Part shown: positions 10,628-21,960 of the stretch, piece by piece
Numbering within the stretch: position 1 is the stretch's first letter
How the letters are laid out: each line of letters begins with the position of its first letter
Assembly (NCBI RefSeq): GCF_009727055.1
Contig: NC_052351.1
Span: 57,161,327-57,225,326 of the forward strand
Length of the DNA: 64,000 nt
Source: Benincasa hispida
Lineage: Eukaryota; Streptophyta; Magnoliopsida; Cucurbitales; Cucurbitaceae
Reading direction: 5' to 3'
The notes under the pieces: model-generated
What the model was told of the DNA's origin: nothing
Seen by the model: the letters and a program-made list of their open reading frames with translations, nothing else
Database searches by the model: none
Position numbers and translations under genes: made by a program

Positions 10628-12639
10628 TGGTGGTATGAGAAATGGAGGTAAATAAATATGCGTTTATCGTTCATTCTCCATGCGTCGCTGGTCATGCGTC
10701 GGATATGAAATATGCGTCTAAGAATGTATGAAATGACCATACGGTCCTGCCACAAGTTTTCTTGCTCTCTCGCCAAGTATAACGAGATCGCAAGTTTTTC
10801 CGGTGATCCGAGGTCGAACTCAGGGACTTGTAGCTAAATGTTGCGAGTAATGTGTTTGCGGCGAACAATCAAAGAATATTAAATTTTATGGGTTATGCGC
10901 TACTTCTACTCCCAACTAATAGATTAAGTAGTGGAAGTATGACTATGATAGATAGAGACACGACAACTATTGATGCGTAATAAAATGCATGGGAAAATAG
11001 ATAAAATGGCGAGGATGACTTCATCGCAACACTAAGCTTGATCGCAAGGGTAACCCCAGCCAGCGCAAGCTATGCGATTATGCTATACATACTTGACGAA
11101 GATGCATGCGATGTATATGCGATAGTGTTGAAAGGCCTTATTTCTAAGTCTCTATTCCTGCTCATGTGCTCTCACACATAAACAAGATGATCGCATACCA
11201 CCATATCCTACTTCTGGATGCATGCATTGTGATCGCATCCTATAGGGCGCATGCGCTGTATAATAGCAAACAAAGCTTATCTCTAAGCCTCTATTCTTGC
11301 TTATGCAATCTAGTCTGATTCTCTCAAGCCTAGATTTGGTTTTTAGACCACTCTGTCAAGTGTACCTAAATAATGAATGATGCGCTCATAAGACAAGGTA
11401 ATCACATAAACATGGTTGACATAAGATTATCCTATCTCTAGGAACACTGCTTACTTTATTTAATGCGTTCAACTACTTACCCTCCCGAGCAGTTGGTCGC
11501 TGCTGATTCTACTCACGCGTCCGCTTATAAATAAGCGTTGCCATAGCTTCACACTAGGCAAATAGGATTTTCTCACAACACTCACGCAATGCACACCTCC
11601 CAGTGGTTTGCTACATGCTTCATATGTCTATGCCGTATGATTAAATATGTGATACTCTAGCAATCTTACTTAGTGGTGCAATGAAAATAAAGGATGCTAA
11701 GTAAATAAAGATGGAGATGGAATCGAAGAAAAATATAGAAATGCATTGATCACAAAATGTATTAATCTCTTAAGCCACAATGTAATACAATACAAAGATA
11801 GAATAGATATGGAGGGCTAGATGGAAGCAATGTCTTGCTTCCATCAGATATGTGTCAAGGCTGCCGGTTGTGTCATGGATGGGCGGTGGAGTAGTCTCTC
11901 TCGAGATCTAACTCAGGCGAAGCAACGGTCGTCACTTGAAATGGTTGAAGAGATGAAGAACTCTTAAGACTATCTTCTCACGCTTTGGTCTGGATCACAA
12001 GGATCTGCCCGAAGGCAGAAGCTCGGATGCCTTCAGGCAGAAAACCCCGAATATCTGAAGTTGTGCTCCAAGGCTTCTATTTATAGAGTTTGATCACCGA
12101 TAGCATTAATGGTCCTTCTCTGAAATTCTGTAGCTATTGACGTGATGGGCCTGCTTTGAATCTCTATTGCTAATGGCGTGATGGGCCTACTCTGAATCTA
12201 TGCTGCTAATGGTGTGGTAGGTGAAATGTCAACATCACCTTTTGATACTCCCAAGATATGCGTTCATGCTTGGTTTCCGAAGTATCAACGCATTCCACCA
12301 CCCTTGCGTTCATCCCTCAATTATGGTTATTATTCTGTAGCCGCAACTTCTATGCGATGGACGCATATGGTTAATGGATGCAACATCCATGCGTCGAACG
12401 TATGCGTTCGTCTCTACGATGGAGAGATTTCCCGCATGCGATCGATTCCTGCATTTGCACAAAAATAAACAATTGGACGCATAATAACGCATAATAGCGG
12501 GTTAGCCGAGATTCTTAATGTCGATCGACGCAAGCTCGTTTTCTCATGAATTCTTAGTATAATCGCCGCATATCTACTTAACAGACCTCATAATTCTAAA
12601 TAAAAGGCTTATAATAACATGTATTTATGCCCGTCATCA
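10628..12639 (-). mobile_element. Solo LTR (Athila-like family) inserted in gypsy pol
   Basis: This 2012-bp insertion begins TGGTGGTATGAG and ends CCCGTCATCA, and it is flanked on both sides by the perfect 5-bp duplication GAAAG (10623-10627 and 12640-12644). Its reverse complement shares long stretches with 56647-58250, the 3' LTR of the Athila-type element, so it lies in reverse orientation. Shared landmarks are GTCGAACTCAGGGACTTG and frequent ATGCGAT/GATCGCA words. No internal region remains, as expected after LTR-LTR recombination. Confidence 0.9.
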
Positions 12640-12644
12640 GAAAG

Positions 12645-12740
12645 GGGCGATGATGTGAATTCAACTATTGAACTATTGCATGTACCCGAGGGAGCAATTA
12701 CAAGAAGGCAAAGAAAATTTAAGAGGTTTTCACATTACAT
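12645..12740 (+). pseudogene. C-terminal end of gypsy pol, running into the 3' LTR
   Basis: Right of the solo LTR the pol reading resumes with RGDDV, which together with RTN on the left side forms the usual end of chromovirus polyproteins. It then continues as a VPEGAIT-type peptide that already lies inside the 3' LTR (from 12681). A frameshift follows near 12708. Confidence 0.7.
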
Positions 12741-13449
12741 CTTCAAAAGTTAGCAAATTCACAAGAACTGATAAATAATTTTGAGCCCAAATTTATATAT
12801 AACATTATTTCAATGATTCATGAAGAGAATGACATGAAAATGACATGAGAAAAGTCTTATAGTTTGGAAGATGGCATGGAGGTAAAAAAAGTGTGCAGAT
12901 TTTGTGAAGAAAATGTTGTCAAGTATGCACTGCATGGGAAAATGTGATATCAAACCTCATGAAACTGAAAATTAAGTTGCCTCTTTCTAGGGGACTTATT
13001 TAAGACAATTTGGAGACTTTCTAAATTTTTAGTTTTGCATTTTGACTTATTAATTAGTATGCAATTAAGTTTTAAGTTCCTAGGTCTTATTTTTTACAAT
13101 TTGAAATTAATTATGTTTGAATGACTTTTGAGTTCTTGCTCATATCCACGACAATTAGCCTTTAAAAAGGCATGTAATGCTCTCTAAAACTCAAATTATC
13201 AATAAAAGGTTGTGCTTATTCAACACCTTTGATGTTGTCTTTTCTTTCAAATCTTAATTTAGATTTGATGTTTAAATCAAATCATTGGATTAGTTTTGAT
13301 CAAGCTAATTTTGGAGTGATATCTTAGGATTTAAGAGTGACCATCATAGATTCTAAATTTGATCTAAGTTAGTTTTCTTTGTGAGTGTTTGCAAGGATCT
13401 TAGAAGGACCTCTAGTTTTGCATCCAACGAACATTATGGACACTTATCA
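12681..13449 (+). repeat. 3' LTR of the gypsy element
   Basis: It aligns with 4867-5646 from TGTACCCGAGGG to CACTTATCA, with many substitutions and small indels. That divergence suggests an old insertion. Confidence 0.85.
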
Positions 13450-14280
13450 AATATCAATGATATCATTGATATCTACCTAAGTTATATCACTATTATCATT
13501 GATACCATCATTACATAAATATCATCAATATATGGATATCATTGATACAAGGATACAACTGTTATCACTAATGTCAGTGATATCGTGATACATGGATGAT
13601 ATTATTTATGGAAGGTTTATCACTAATCGACTTCTATCAATAATAAATTATATGCTTTGTGATAAAAGTCTATCAATGATAGGTATTGATAGCTTTCTAT
13701 TACTGATAGTGTGAAGTGTTATTTTTTTTCAAAATTGATAGTCGTTGGTAGAAGTTTATCAGTGATAGCCATTAATAGACTTCGATCACTTATAGCTTTA
13801 AGTTCCTTAAAAGTTGTCAATATTTTAAGTGTTATCAGTTATTACAATCTATGACTTATAGCCATATTTTTTCTGAAGTCTACCAACGATAAGAATGACA
13901 AATTTCAAATAGCATATAGAAATCTATCCCATATACAGAAGGTTATAACTAATAAACTTCTATTACGTACTTTTAAGCTTAAATCATTGGTAGCTACTAA
14001 TAGACTTCAATTTTATATAAAATTTTATAAGAGACTATTACAGTAGAGTTCTATTTTAAATAAAATTTTATTAGAGGTTATCATTGATAGAGTTCTATTA
14101 ATACATAATTCTATTAGCAGCTATCACTTGGATAATAAAAGTCTATCAATGATAGTCATTGATAGACTTTTATTGGTGATAGATATATTTTGATTGAAGT
14201 TTATTAGTGATAGCTAATAACCATCTATCACTTATGGAATTCTAACATTTTGAACATTATTTCTCTTCTTATAGCTTATC
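13450..14280. repeat. AT-rich block of short palindromic TATCA(N)TGATA words
   Basis: Dozens of imperfect copies of words such as TATCAATGATAG, GATAGACTT and ATATCATTGATA occur in both orientations and form many small hairpins. The best is a perfect 19-bp inverted repeat with a 3-base loop (14134-14152/14156-14174). There is no fixed repeat period, so it is not a classical satellite or a CRISPR array. Confidence 0.7.
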
Positions 14281-14766
14281 ATTAATGGATTGATATTCGT
14301 CTCTAATATTCGTATGAAGTGATTGGTTTTAGTAATAACAAACAATCATAATGATGTTAGATATTAAAAGAAAACATTTTAACAAAGTTTCTTTTTTTTC
14401 CACCTACTTAAATTAGCACAAAAAAATGAAAACTATATCCTCTTTTTATTCGATTTCCATCTATAGTTCTACACCAAAACTTAAAAAACTCAGCCACTTG
14501 GTTGTCTTATTCTTCATCACCATCATAATCAATAACATTCATAGCCTAGCTTAAAAAATCCCTAAGTTTGATAAATTTGGAAGTTGAGATTTCTCCCGAG
14601 AAGTTCTTGATCAACGATGATGAGTGATTGTTGTTGTTGAATGAAGAAATCGACAAGGTATCAAGTTACAAGTTAATAACTTCACATTTTTGTTTGAGAA
14701 GTTCACAAAATTACATTAATCCTTTACTTGTTTAAACAACTTTTTTCTGAGGTTTCAGACTACTTT
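14281..14766. other. No gene recognised
   Basis: AT-rich sequence between the palindrome block and copia element I. No coding or repeat structure is supported. Confidence 0.5.
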
Positions 14767-14771
14767 GAAAG

Positions 14772-15060
14772 TGTTAAGAAAATGCTTTAGAACTGAAACA
14801 AGTCCACTTTGTTTAAGTTAATTGTGTCAAAGGTTGTTTCTATTTTTAGGGATTAGTTACTTTCTTATTCATGCTCTATAATTGTGGAGTAAGTATAGGA
14901 CTTTTTGTTAGAGCGTTGTTATGTTAAGTTTAAAATATTGTTATGTTCCTCTTTGTAATGTAAATCTCTATTGTCTTTGGCTCAACAAGTTTTACTAAAT
15001 AATTCATTGCTTCAACTTTGCAATAACAGAATCCTTTGTTTTTCTCATATTAAAACAACA
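14772..15060 (+). repeat. 5' LTR of copia element I
   Basis: 289 bp, from TGTTAAGAAAATG to AAAACAACA. It is nearly identical to 28479-28769, with a few substitutions and A-run differences. Confidence 0.93.
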
Positions 15061-15062
15061 AC

Positions 15063-15074
15063 TGGTATCATAGC
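15063..15074 (+). promoter_or_regulatory. Primer-binding site of element I
   Basis: TGGTATCATAGC, two bases after the LTR end. It differs by one base from the initiator tRNA-Met site. Confidence 0.85.
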
Positions 15075-15109
15075 CTCATTCTTGAGGGATCTATGAGTGG
15101 GTATTTTTT

Positions 15110-15990
15110 GTGTCATGGGCATTCAAAGAAAGTTCTAATTTTTCTTCAATTTCTCCACCAGTGTTTGATGGAGACAACTATAAGGTTTGGGCAGTTCATA
15201 TGAAGGCATGTATGGAAGCTTTGGATATTTGGGAAGCTGTGGAAGAGGATTATGAAATTCCTGACCTTCCAAACAACTCTACCATGGCATAGATTAAATT
15301 GCAGAAGGAGAAAAAGACAAGGAAATCCAAGGCAAAGGCTTATTTGTTTGTTGCAGTCTGATCTACTATATTCACTCGGATTATGAATCTAAAATCAACA
15401 TATGAGATATAGAATTATCTCAAGTCAAAGTATGAGGGAGATGCAAGAATCAAAGGAACGTGTGTGCTACATTTGATTCGAGAATTCGAGTTGGAGAGGA
15501 TGAAGGAAACAAAATCAATTAAAGAGTATTCTGATAGGTTATTGGGCATAGCAAACCGAATTAGATTACTTGGTTCTACGTTTAAGGACTCAAGAATTGT
15601 TGAAAAGATTATTGTAACATTGCCTGAAAAATTTGAGGCATCTATTTCAGCCTTGGAAAATACCAAGGATCTAACTCAAATTACTCTTGCAAAAATTCTC
15701 AATGCTTTACAAGCATAGGAGCAAAGAAGAGCTATGAGGCTAGAAGGTGTTGTTGAAGGAGCCTTGCAAAACATGAGAATGCAAGGAATAACAAGAAGAA
15801 TCAAAATCTTAATAGAGAATCCTCAGCCAACAAAAAAGTAGGAGTTAAAAAGGGGTCCTATCTTCCATGTCAATATTGCAATAGAAAAGGTTATCCTCCT
15901 TTCAAATGCTGGAGAAGACCAGACGCCAAGTGCACCAAATGTAACCAAATGGGGCATGAAGCTTTAATTTGCAGGAGCAAGAATCAATAG
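15110..15990 (+). pseudogene. copia element I gag with two zinc knuckles, broken
   Basis: Reading starts around SPPVFDGDNYKVWAVHMKACMEAL, a typical copia gag N-terminus, and continues after stops and one frameshift as KETKSIKEYSDRLLGIANRIRLLG. The C-terminus at 15868-15972 carries two zinc-knuckle-like units, CQYCNRKGYPPFKC and CTKCNQMGHEALIC. In the first, tyrosine replaces the usual histidine. The second keeps the CX2CX4HX4C pattern. In an intact element this protein packages RNA. Confidence 0.82.
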
Positions 15991-16059
15991 CAAGGTGAAG
16001 AGGCTAAAATTGTTGATCAGAAGGAGAAATAGGAGGATTAATTGTTTGTGGCTACATGT

Positions 16060-17127
16060 TTCGTGGGTAGTGAATCAAATGAAAGCTAGTTAATTGACAA
16101 TGGCTGATAAGGAATTGTTTAGAGATTTGAAGCCAACGGGGATTACATCTCTGTTAAAGGAAAAGGCACTGTTGCGATTACAAGCTATACAGGTACAAAG
16201 CATATACAAGATGTTCTCTTTGTTCTGGACATTAACCATAATTTGTTGAGTGTGGATTAACTTATTGAAAAAAGATTTAAAGTTACTTTTGAAAATAAAT
16301 ATTGTTTGATTAAGGATGCAGATAATCAGTAAATTTTCAAAGTTAAAATGAAAGGAAAGAGTTTCTCACTCATTCCTTTAGAAAAGGAGTAATCTGTTTT
16401 TCTTCTCAAGTAAGATGTCAAACAAATTTAGCACAAGAGAGTTGGACACTATCATCATCAAGGTTTGCAGCAACTAAAAGAAAAAGAGCTAGCACTTGAT
16501 GTTCCCAAGCTTGGTGATGCAATCTCAAGCTGCAAAGCATATTAGTTTGGAAAACTAAACAGGAAGCAATTCCCGAAGTCAACCTGGAGAGCCACTTGCA
16601 AGTTGCAGCTCATCCACACAGATGTTGTAGGACCGCAAAGAACACCTTCTTTAAACTTTAGTCTCTATTATATTGCTTTTATTGATGACTTCACCTGGAT
16701 GTGCTAGATTTTTTTCTTGAAGTTTAAATTAGAAGTAGCTCAAGTTTTTTAGAAGTTCAAAGCAAGAGTTGAGAATGAAAGTGGCTACAAAATTCAAATT
16801 GTAAGATTTGAAAATGGGAAGGAGTACACTTCGGCAGAATTTGAAAAGTTTTGTGAAAATTCAGGCATAGAGCATCAACTTATAGCCCCTTACACACCCC
16901 AACAAAATAGAGTTAGTGAGAGAATAAATAGATACATCATGGAGATGTTAAGATGCATGTTGCATGAGAAAAATCTGCCAAAGAAGTTTTGGACAGAAGC
17001 AGCAAATACGGTTGTGTTTCTTCAAAACAGGCTTCCGACAAAGGCAATGAAGGAACAAACACCATTTGAGGCTTAGTATGGGTACAAACCCTCGTTGAAA
17101 TTTCTGAAAGTATTTTGTTGCTTGTGT
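16060..17127 (+). pseudogene. copia element I protease remnant and integrase core
   Basis: A trace of the protease (LIDNG near 16095, with the motif then broken) is followed by the integrase. IHTDVVGP and FIDDFTW mark the first catalytic part. RFENGKEYTS has a glutamate where the second catalytic aspartate is expected. SERINRYIMEMLR contains the conserved glutamate. Several stops interrupt the reading. The frame stops at ...KFLKVFCCLCF, where copia element II is inserted, and resumes at 26699. Confidence 0.8.
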
Positions 17128-17131
17128 TTTA

Positions 17132-18952
17132 TGTTAGGTTTTATGTTCTAAAACTCGTGGTATGTAAACAATGGAACTTATTATGAAAATGCAATAAAGG
17201 TGTTATTGAATAAATCTATTGCTTGAATAGAAATCCAATAAACCTAAAAGTCTTTTGACTATTGGATGATTACTTGAACTTTATGTGGAGACATAAAGTG
17301 GATCAGGTTCGAGTAAATAGTCAAAATGATCTATAGTACATGGATAAGGTTGGGTACCTTATTCTGGTAACACTATTAGATGTGGCCTGCTCTGTAGTTG
17401 TTACAAGGAGTTGTAAAGTGCTACAAACGAAGTGATCCTAATTCGTTCATATTGGACATGAGAAGTGGGGGTGTCCTTGTGCAAAAAAGTTTGTACAAGA
17501 TCGGACCACGAAATGAGTCACTCTTACTTTATAATGTTGTTTACTGTTTAAGACTGACTATTTCAAAGTGATGACCTAGGTAACTTGACCTTAATCCTGA
17601 GCTAACTATGAACTTCTATTTATCTGGGATTGCCCTTAGCTTTGAATAAGTGAGGCTTGGCTCAACAGCGTCGGTTCAATATGACTGCCATTTCAGGGGT
17701 GAGACTGGATAGATAGCTGGGGACATAGGGTGCAAGAGAGAATTCACTCCTACTCGCTTTAGGCATAGTAGAGAGGTTGTTCCCTTAAGTTCTGATTTTG
17801 GGGCTTGAACAAGGGATCTTGCCCTCTCATTTGGTATGAGAGGGACTCGGTTTTGTGATTGGATCACAAAACAATTGTTCATTAGAGGATTAGTGGGGAT
17901 TTAAGGAACAAGAGGTAATTTCAGGGGTAAAACAGAGATTTGACCCAGCCGTTATTACGAACGACCTGTGAAGGGTTAACTTATTAATCATGGTTATATC
18001 GAGTGGACATAATATATCTATAGTGAGGGGAGTTCAACTATGGGCTTTAGTGGAGTGACCTATTAGTTAACGAATGGGGATTAGATCGGTCTAATGAGTT
18101 TAGCCGATTAATCTCGGATCGTTGGAACCCATCATCTGTAGGTCTATGAGGTCTCCTTACTAGCTCGGAAATGGATTAACTCTAGAGTAATGTGATAAGT
18201 TAATTTGAAACGTTCAAATTAGAATCAAACGGAATTGGAGAAAATATATTTAAATATGATTTAAATATATAAAGATGAATTTGTGTAAAAATTAATTTAA
18301 TATTGGATATTAAATTAATTAGAATTATTTAAATTGTTTAAATAATTATCTATTAATTTTATATTTTAAATTAATTTGTAAAATTAATAAATTTTGATTT
18401 TAGAAATAAAATATGATTTAAAAATCAATTTTGGATTTTTGGAAATTGTAAAATCACACAAACTTGAAAAAATGGGTTTTTTCATCTTCAACTAGCTTAC
18501 AAGGAACCCACCTTCTCCTTTGGTTTACTCCAAGCATGAGCTGCATTCCATGCAGCACATCTCTTTGCATGATAGTCTGCAATATATTGAAGAGATTGGA
18601 GTGAAGAATGAGGAACCGACTGAATTTTTGCTGAAAAATTTGGATGAAGAAGGTGTTCTTCAATGGGTTGGTTCAGTGAGCTTTCTCCATATTCTGTTTG
18701 ATTCCAGCTTATTTTGAGTCCCGCAACTCAATCTAGAGCACCAAGAGAATAGTAGGAAAGATCTTGTTGTGGTCTACATAAGGATTCGGAGGATTTTGTA
18801 GCTGAAAATGGAGATTTCGTTGGTTCGGCCAAGGTATGTTCATGAAACCCATTATATTCTGTATTTAACATGTTTCTTTTCAACCAAAATTAATGAATTA
18901 GAATACTTATGGATTCTGCACTCTTCCACTGTGAGATGGTGTCAATCCAACA
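17132..18952 (+). repeat. 5' LTR of copia element II
   Basis: Starts TGTTAGGTTTTATG and ends CAATCCAACA. It is closely similar to 24858-26693 over its full length, so the insertion is younger than element I's coding decay might suggest. Confidence 0.94.
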
Positions 18953-18954
18953 AT

Positions 18955-18966
18955 TGGTATCAAAGC
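18955..18966 (+). promoter_or_regulatory. Primer-binding site of element II
   Basis: TGGTATCAAAGC, two bases after the LTR. It is one base different from the usual initiator tRNA-Met site. Confidence 0.88.
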
Positions 18967-19239
18967 ATCTTATAAGCATTCAATTCGGATTAATTCTGGT
19001 TTGGTGGGTGTTTTGTATGAAAATATGAAACTGCTATAATGATATGGTTTTATGAGTTTTGGCCTTTAATTTCTCTTTGATTTCCTGTTTAAATTTGTAA
19101 TTGGCTCTTGCTTAATGAGCTTTAATGTCTTCCCAAGTGTCTATAATTTATTTGGAGTCATTAGAGTTGGAATTAAGCTGTAATTCAAAGAAACAAGCGA
19201 AGAGGCCGAGTTGTAGATTCCAAAAAATCAGCTTCTGTT

Positions 19240-19831
19240 CATATCATCGTTAAGCTTTATTAGCTAAACGATCATTTAGCTTCATGTGTTAGACGATATG
19301 AAGGAAAGCTAAACGATCGTGTAGCTTCGAGTGTTAATCGTTTAGGTGTTTTGTGCTAGACGATCGTCTACCTCGGGAACTAAACGATGCATTGTTTTTC
19401 TATGCGATGGCACTACAAGATCGTGTAGCTTTGGGGGGGGAGCTGAGAGATGAGGCGAAGAGCTATGCGATGGCACTGAGCTATTGCTTACACGATCGTT
19501 TACCTTTGATCGGGAGCGAAGCGATACAGCAAAGAGCTATACGATGGCGCTGAGCGATCGCTTACACGATCGTTTACCTTTGTTCGGGAGCTAAATGATG
19601 TGCGAAGAGCTATGTGATGGCAATGAGCGATCGCTTACACGATCGTTTACCTATGAGCGGCAGCTGAGCGATGTGTCGATTGCTATACGATAGAACTAGG
19701 TGATCGCTTACCTCGGGCGTGCGCTAAACAATCAAGACGCGATGCTAAATGATGGAGCTATACGATAGTGTTTGACACTAATCGATCGTGTAGCATCCTC
19801 CGACACTAGACGATTGATGCGATGTTTTATG
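19240..19831. repeat. ACGATCGT-type array in the leader of element II
   Basis: Many imperfect copies of the palindromic core (A)CGATCG(T), usually extended to TTTAGC, GTAGC or TTTACC on one side and GCTAAA or TACAC on the other, at irregular spacing of roughly 20-60 bases. Examples are near 19315, 19363, 19494, 19555, 19566, 19629 and 19640. The 150 bases after the solo LTR (21503-21660) continue the same array, so the solo LTR was inserted into it. Confidence 0.85.
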
Positions 19832-21502
19832 TGGTGAATTAATAAAAGGAATTGCGGTAATATGAAATGCATTGTGCAACAAGTTTTCTCAGCAGAATCC
19901 AAGTATAAATCCTATTGAGTTTCCTGGTAAGTCCAGGGTCGAACTCAGGGACTAAGGAAAACAATATGCGGTAATGATTTTTAAAATGACTTTGCGGTCC
20001 AATAAATCAAAAAGTTGTTAGGTTGTTGTTTGCGGTGTAAAAAGTATGGACGGATTTGAGAAAAGATTGATTATGCGACAAATACACTGAGTATGCGGAG
20101 GAATGGGTTGAGAAGGTCTTTAGCTAGCGTTTCCCGAGAATGCGTTCAAACTATGCGATCATCCTACACTCATGTGATAGCAAATCATTTTCGAATACAA
20201 ATGCAGTAACTCCTAATTCTAGGACGCATGCGTTGAATGCGATAATGTCCATAGAGCATATTCCTAATTTACTTCTTGCCTATGCGATGATGAAAGATGC
20301 ACAGAAAGACAAGGTGACCACATATAATCATAACCTATCTCTAGGATGTATGCGATGCGTTAATAGCAAACAGTGCTTATTCCTAAGCTCCTATCTCTTG
20401 ATTATGCGTTTCTAATCTGACTCTCCCGAGTCTAGATTCTAACCTGACTTTTCCAAGCCTAGATTCTATCCTTAGACTACCCTCTCGAGTATCTCTAATG
20501 GACGGATGACGCATACATAATACAAGATAATCACATAGAATGAAGATCCCAAGTTATGCTAGCTAAGTGCTTCTCAACCCATTCGACAGATTTAGCTACT
20601 CATGCATAATAAACAGAGAGTGTAAAGAAGTAAATTCCATTTCTATAGATAAATTCAAAGTATAAAATGAAAATGGAAGATAAGGATAGAGAGCCTGGTG
20701 AAAATCCCTTGCTTCCCAAGGCTTTTACACTGTTAACTCTATTGTGTTCAAAAGTTGTTCCTGCTTCCGCATGAGTTGGCCCTCTCTCTGATCTCGACGC
20801 TTCCAGCACTCTTCCAAGTTCACTGAAACAATCTCTCGGTACAATCTCACTTCCCTCGCTTTCGCCTTCTAAATAAAAGAAAAACTAAAGACAAGACTAC
20901 TTCTAACTAAGGAGAAAATTCTCTAACTGTCAAACTAGACGAATTCCTTTATTGAAGGTGGTCTCTGGTATTTATAGAACTTCGGAGTGAAAGGCTTCTT
21001 CTCTTGTATGATTGCACTGATGGGATGACATTAATTCTCTGTCTGATGCGCCGAATATTTGTCACCGAAAAGTTGAGTGTACTTGCTACGGTAGTTCATT
21101 AACAGCTTGTCAACTTAATTCGAAATCGACCGTCATCAGCTTTCTCTCCCATCGTGATTTATTACGCTTTTCACCCAGATGCGTCCACTAAAGTTAAGTC
21201 GGCTCTATGCAGAAACTTTCTCGAGTAGATATTTGCGAGCGCAAATCATCGTGTAGCCTTGCGGTAACGTAATCTTTTGATACGCTCGGCCGCTGATTTC
21301 TTGTGATCGCATTTTTCGCCTTGCGTCAATGCATATTCTGCACAAAAATACATAAGTTAACTATTTTCATGCGATGGACGCATGCGACCACAATATTGTG
21401 AACTTAATGCTTTTGGACGCAAGAATTTATATTTTTATCAATGCAAACCTGCATTGTTTTATAACTTAGCACTGTAATAATGTGCGTTTCTGCCCGGTAT
21501 CA
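19832..21502 (-). mobile_element. Athila-like solo LTR inside element II
   Basis: It shares landmarks with the solo LTR at 10628-12639: a left end starting TGGTG, the words GTCGAACTCAGGGACT and ATGCGAT, and the right end TGCCCGGTATCA (reverse complement TGATACCGGGCA). ACGATCG-array sequence lies on both sides. I could not find a matching 5-bp duplication, so the exact ends are less certain than for the other copy. No internal domain is present. Confidence 0.7.
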
Positions 21503-21660
21503 CGTTGACACTATACGATAGAAGGCGAACACTATACGATCGTGTAGCTTTGTTAAAACGATAGGCGTTGGTTGCTAAACGATTAAGCAAACACTAAACG
21601 ATCAAGCCAAATGCATGACGATGGTCATCATTACTAAATGATCAGACTTGGCGAGATTTT
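21503..21660. repeat. Continuation of the ACGATCGT-type array
   Basis: Copies of TACGATCGTGTAGC, CTAAACGAT and related words directly follow the solo LTR and match the array at its other side. Confidence 0.75.
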
Positions 21661-21676
21661 AAGCGAGAGCAAGAGA

Positions 21677-21904
21677 AGCCGATTCGACCGGTTCTCTTGA
21701 GGTTTGGTACGGTTCAGCTTCAAATGGTTTGTGGTTGGTCTGGTTTAGTCTCTGCTGGTCCCGTTCAGACGGTTCGGGTCTTGTTCAAACAGCCGATTCG
21801 ACCGGTTCTCTTGAGGTTTGGTACGGTTCAGCTTCAAATGGTTTGTGGTTGGTCTGGTTTAGTCTCTGCTAGTTCGGTTCAGACGGTTCGGGTCTTGTTC
21901 AAAC
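21677..21904 (+). repeat. 114-bp tandem duplication
   Basis: Two head-to-tail units (21677-21790, 21791-21904) differ at about three positions, all near GGTCCCGTTC/AGTTCGGTTC. The unit length is a multiple of three, so one frame stays open across both copies. The translation (repeated LRFGTVQLQMVCGWSG) resembles no retroelement domain. Confidence 0.93.
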
Positions 21905-21960
21905 AGTTTTGGAGCAGTTCGAGCGGTGTTGAAGCTGTTTTTTAATAGTTAGGCTTTTAT

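Larger units (their letters stand above)
4867..13449 (+). mobile_element. Full-length degenerate Ty3/gypsy retrotransposon (chromovirus-type order)
   Basis: Two similar LTRs (4867-5646 and 12681-13449) flank, in order, a tRNA-Met primer-binding site, gag, protease, reverse transcriptase, RNase H and integrase. Integrase lies last, as in Ty3/gypsy. Every domain carries stops or frameshifts, so the copy cannot act by itself. A later solo LTR (10628-12639) interrupts the pol 3' end. I could not find a clear target duplication around the element itself. Without the solo LTR the element would be about 6.6 kb. Confidence 0.88.

Noticed and set aside
13450..14280. Possible CRISPR-like or satellite array
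   Set aside because: The words are short, in both orientations and without fixed unit or spacer length. The genome is also a plant nuclear genome.
21697..21945. 82-codon frame with a repeated peptide
   Set aside because: It is kept open by the 114-bp duplication. There is no homology to a known domain and it lies in a retroelement leader. It is kept as a repeat, not a gene.
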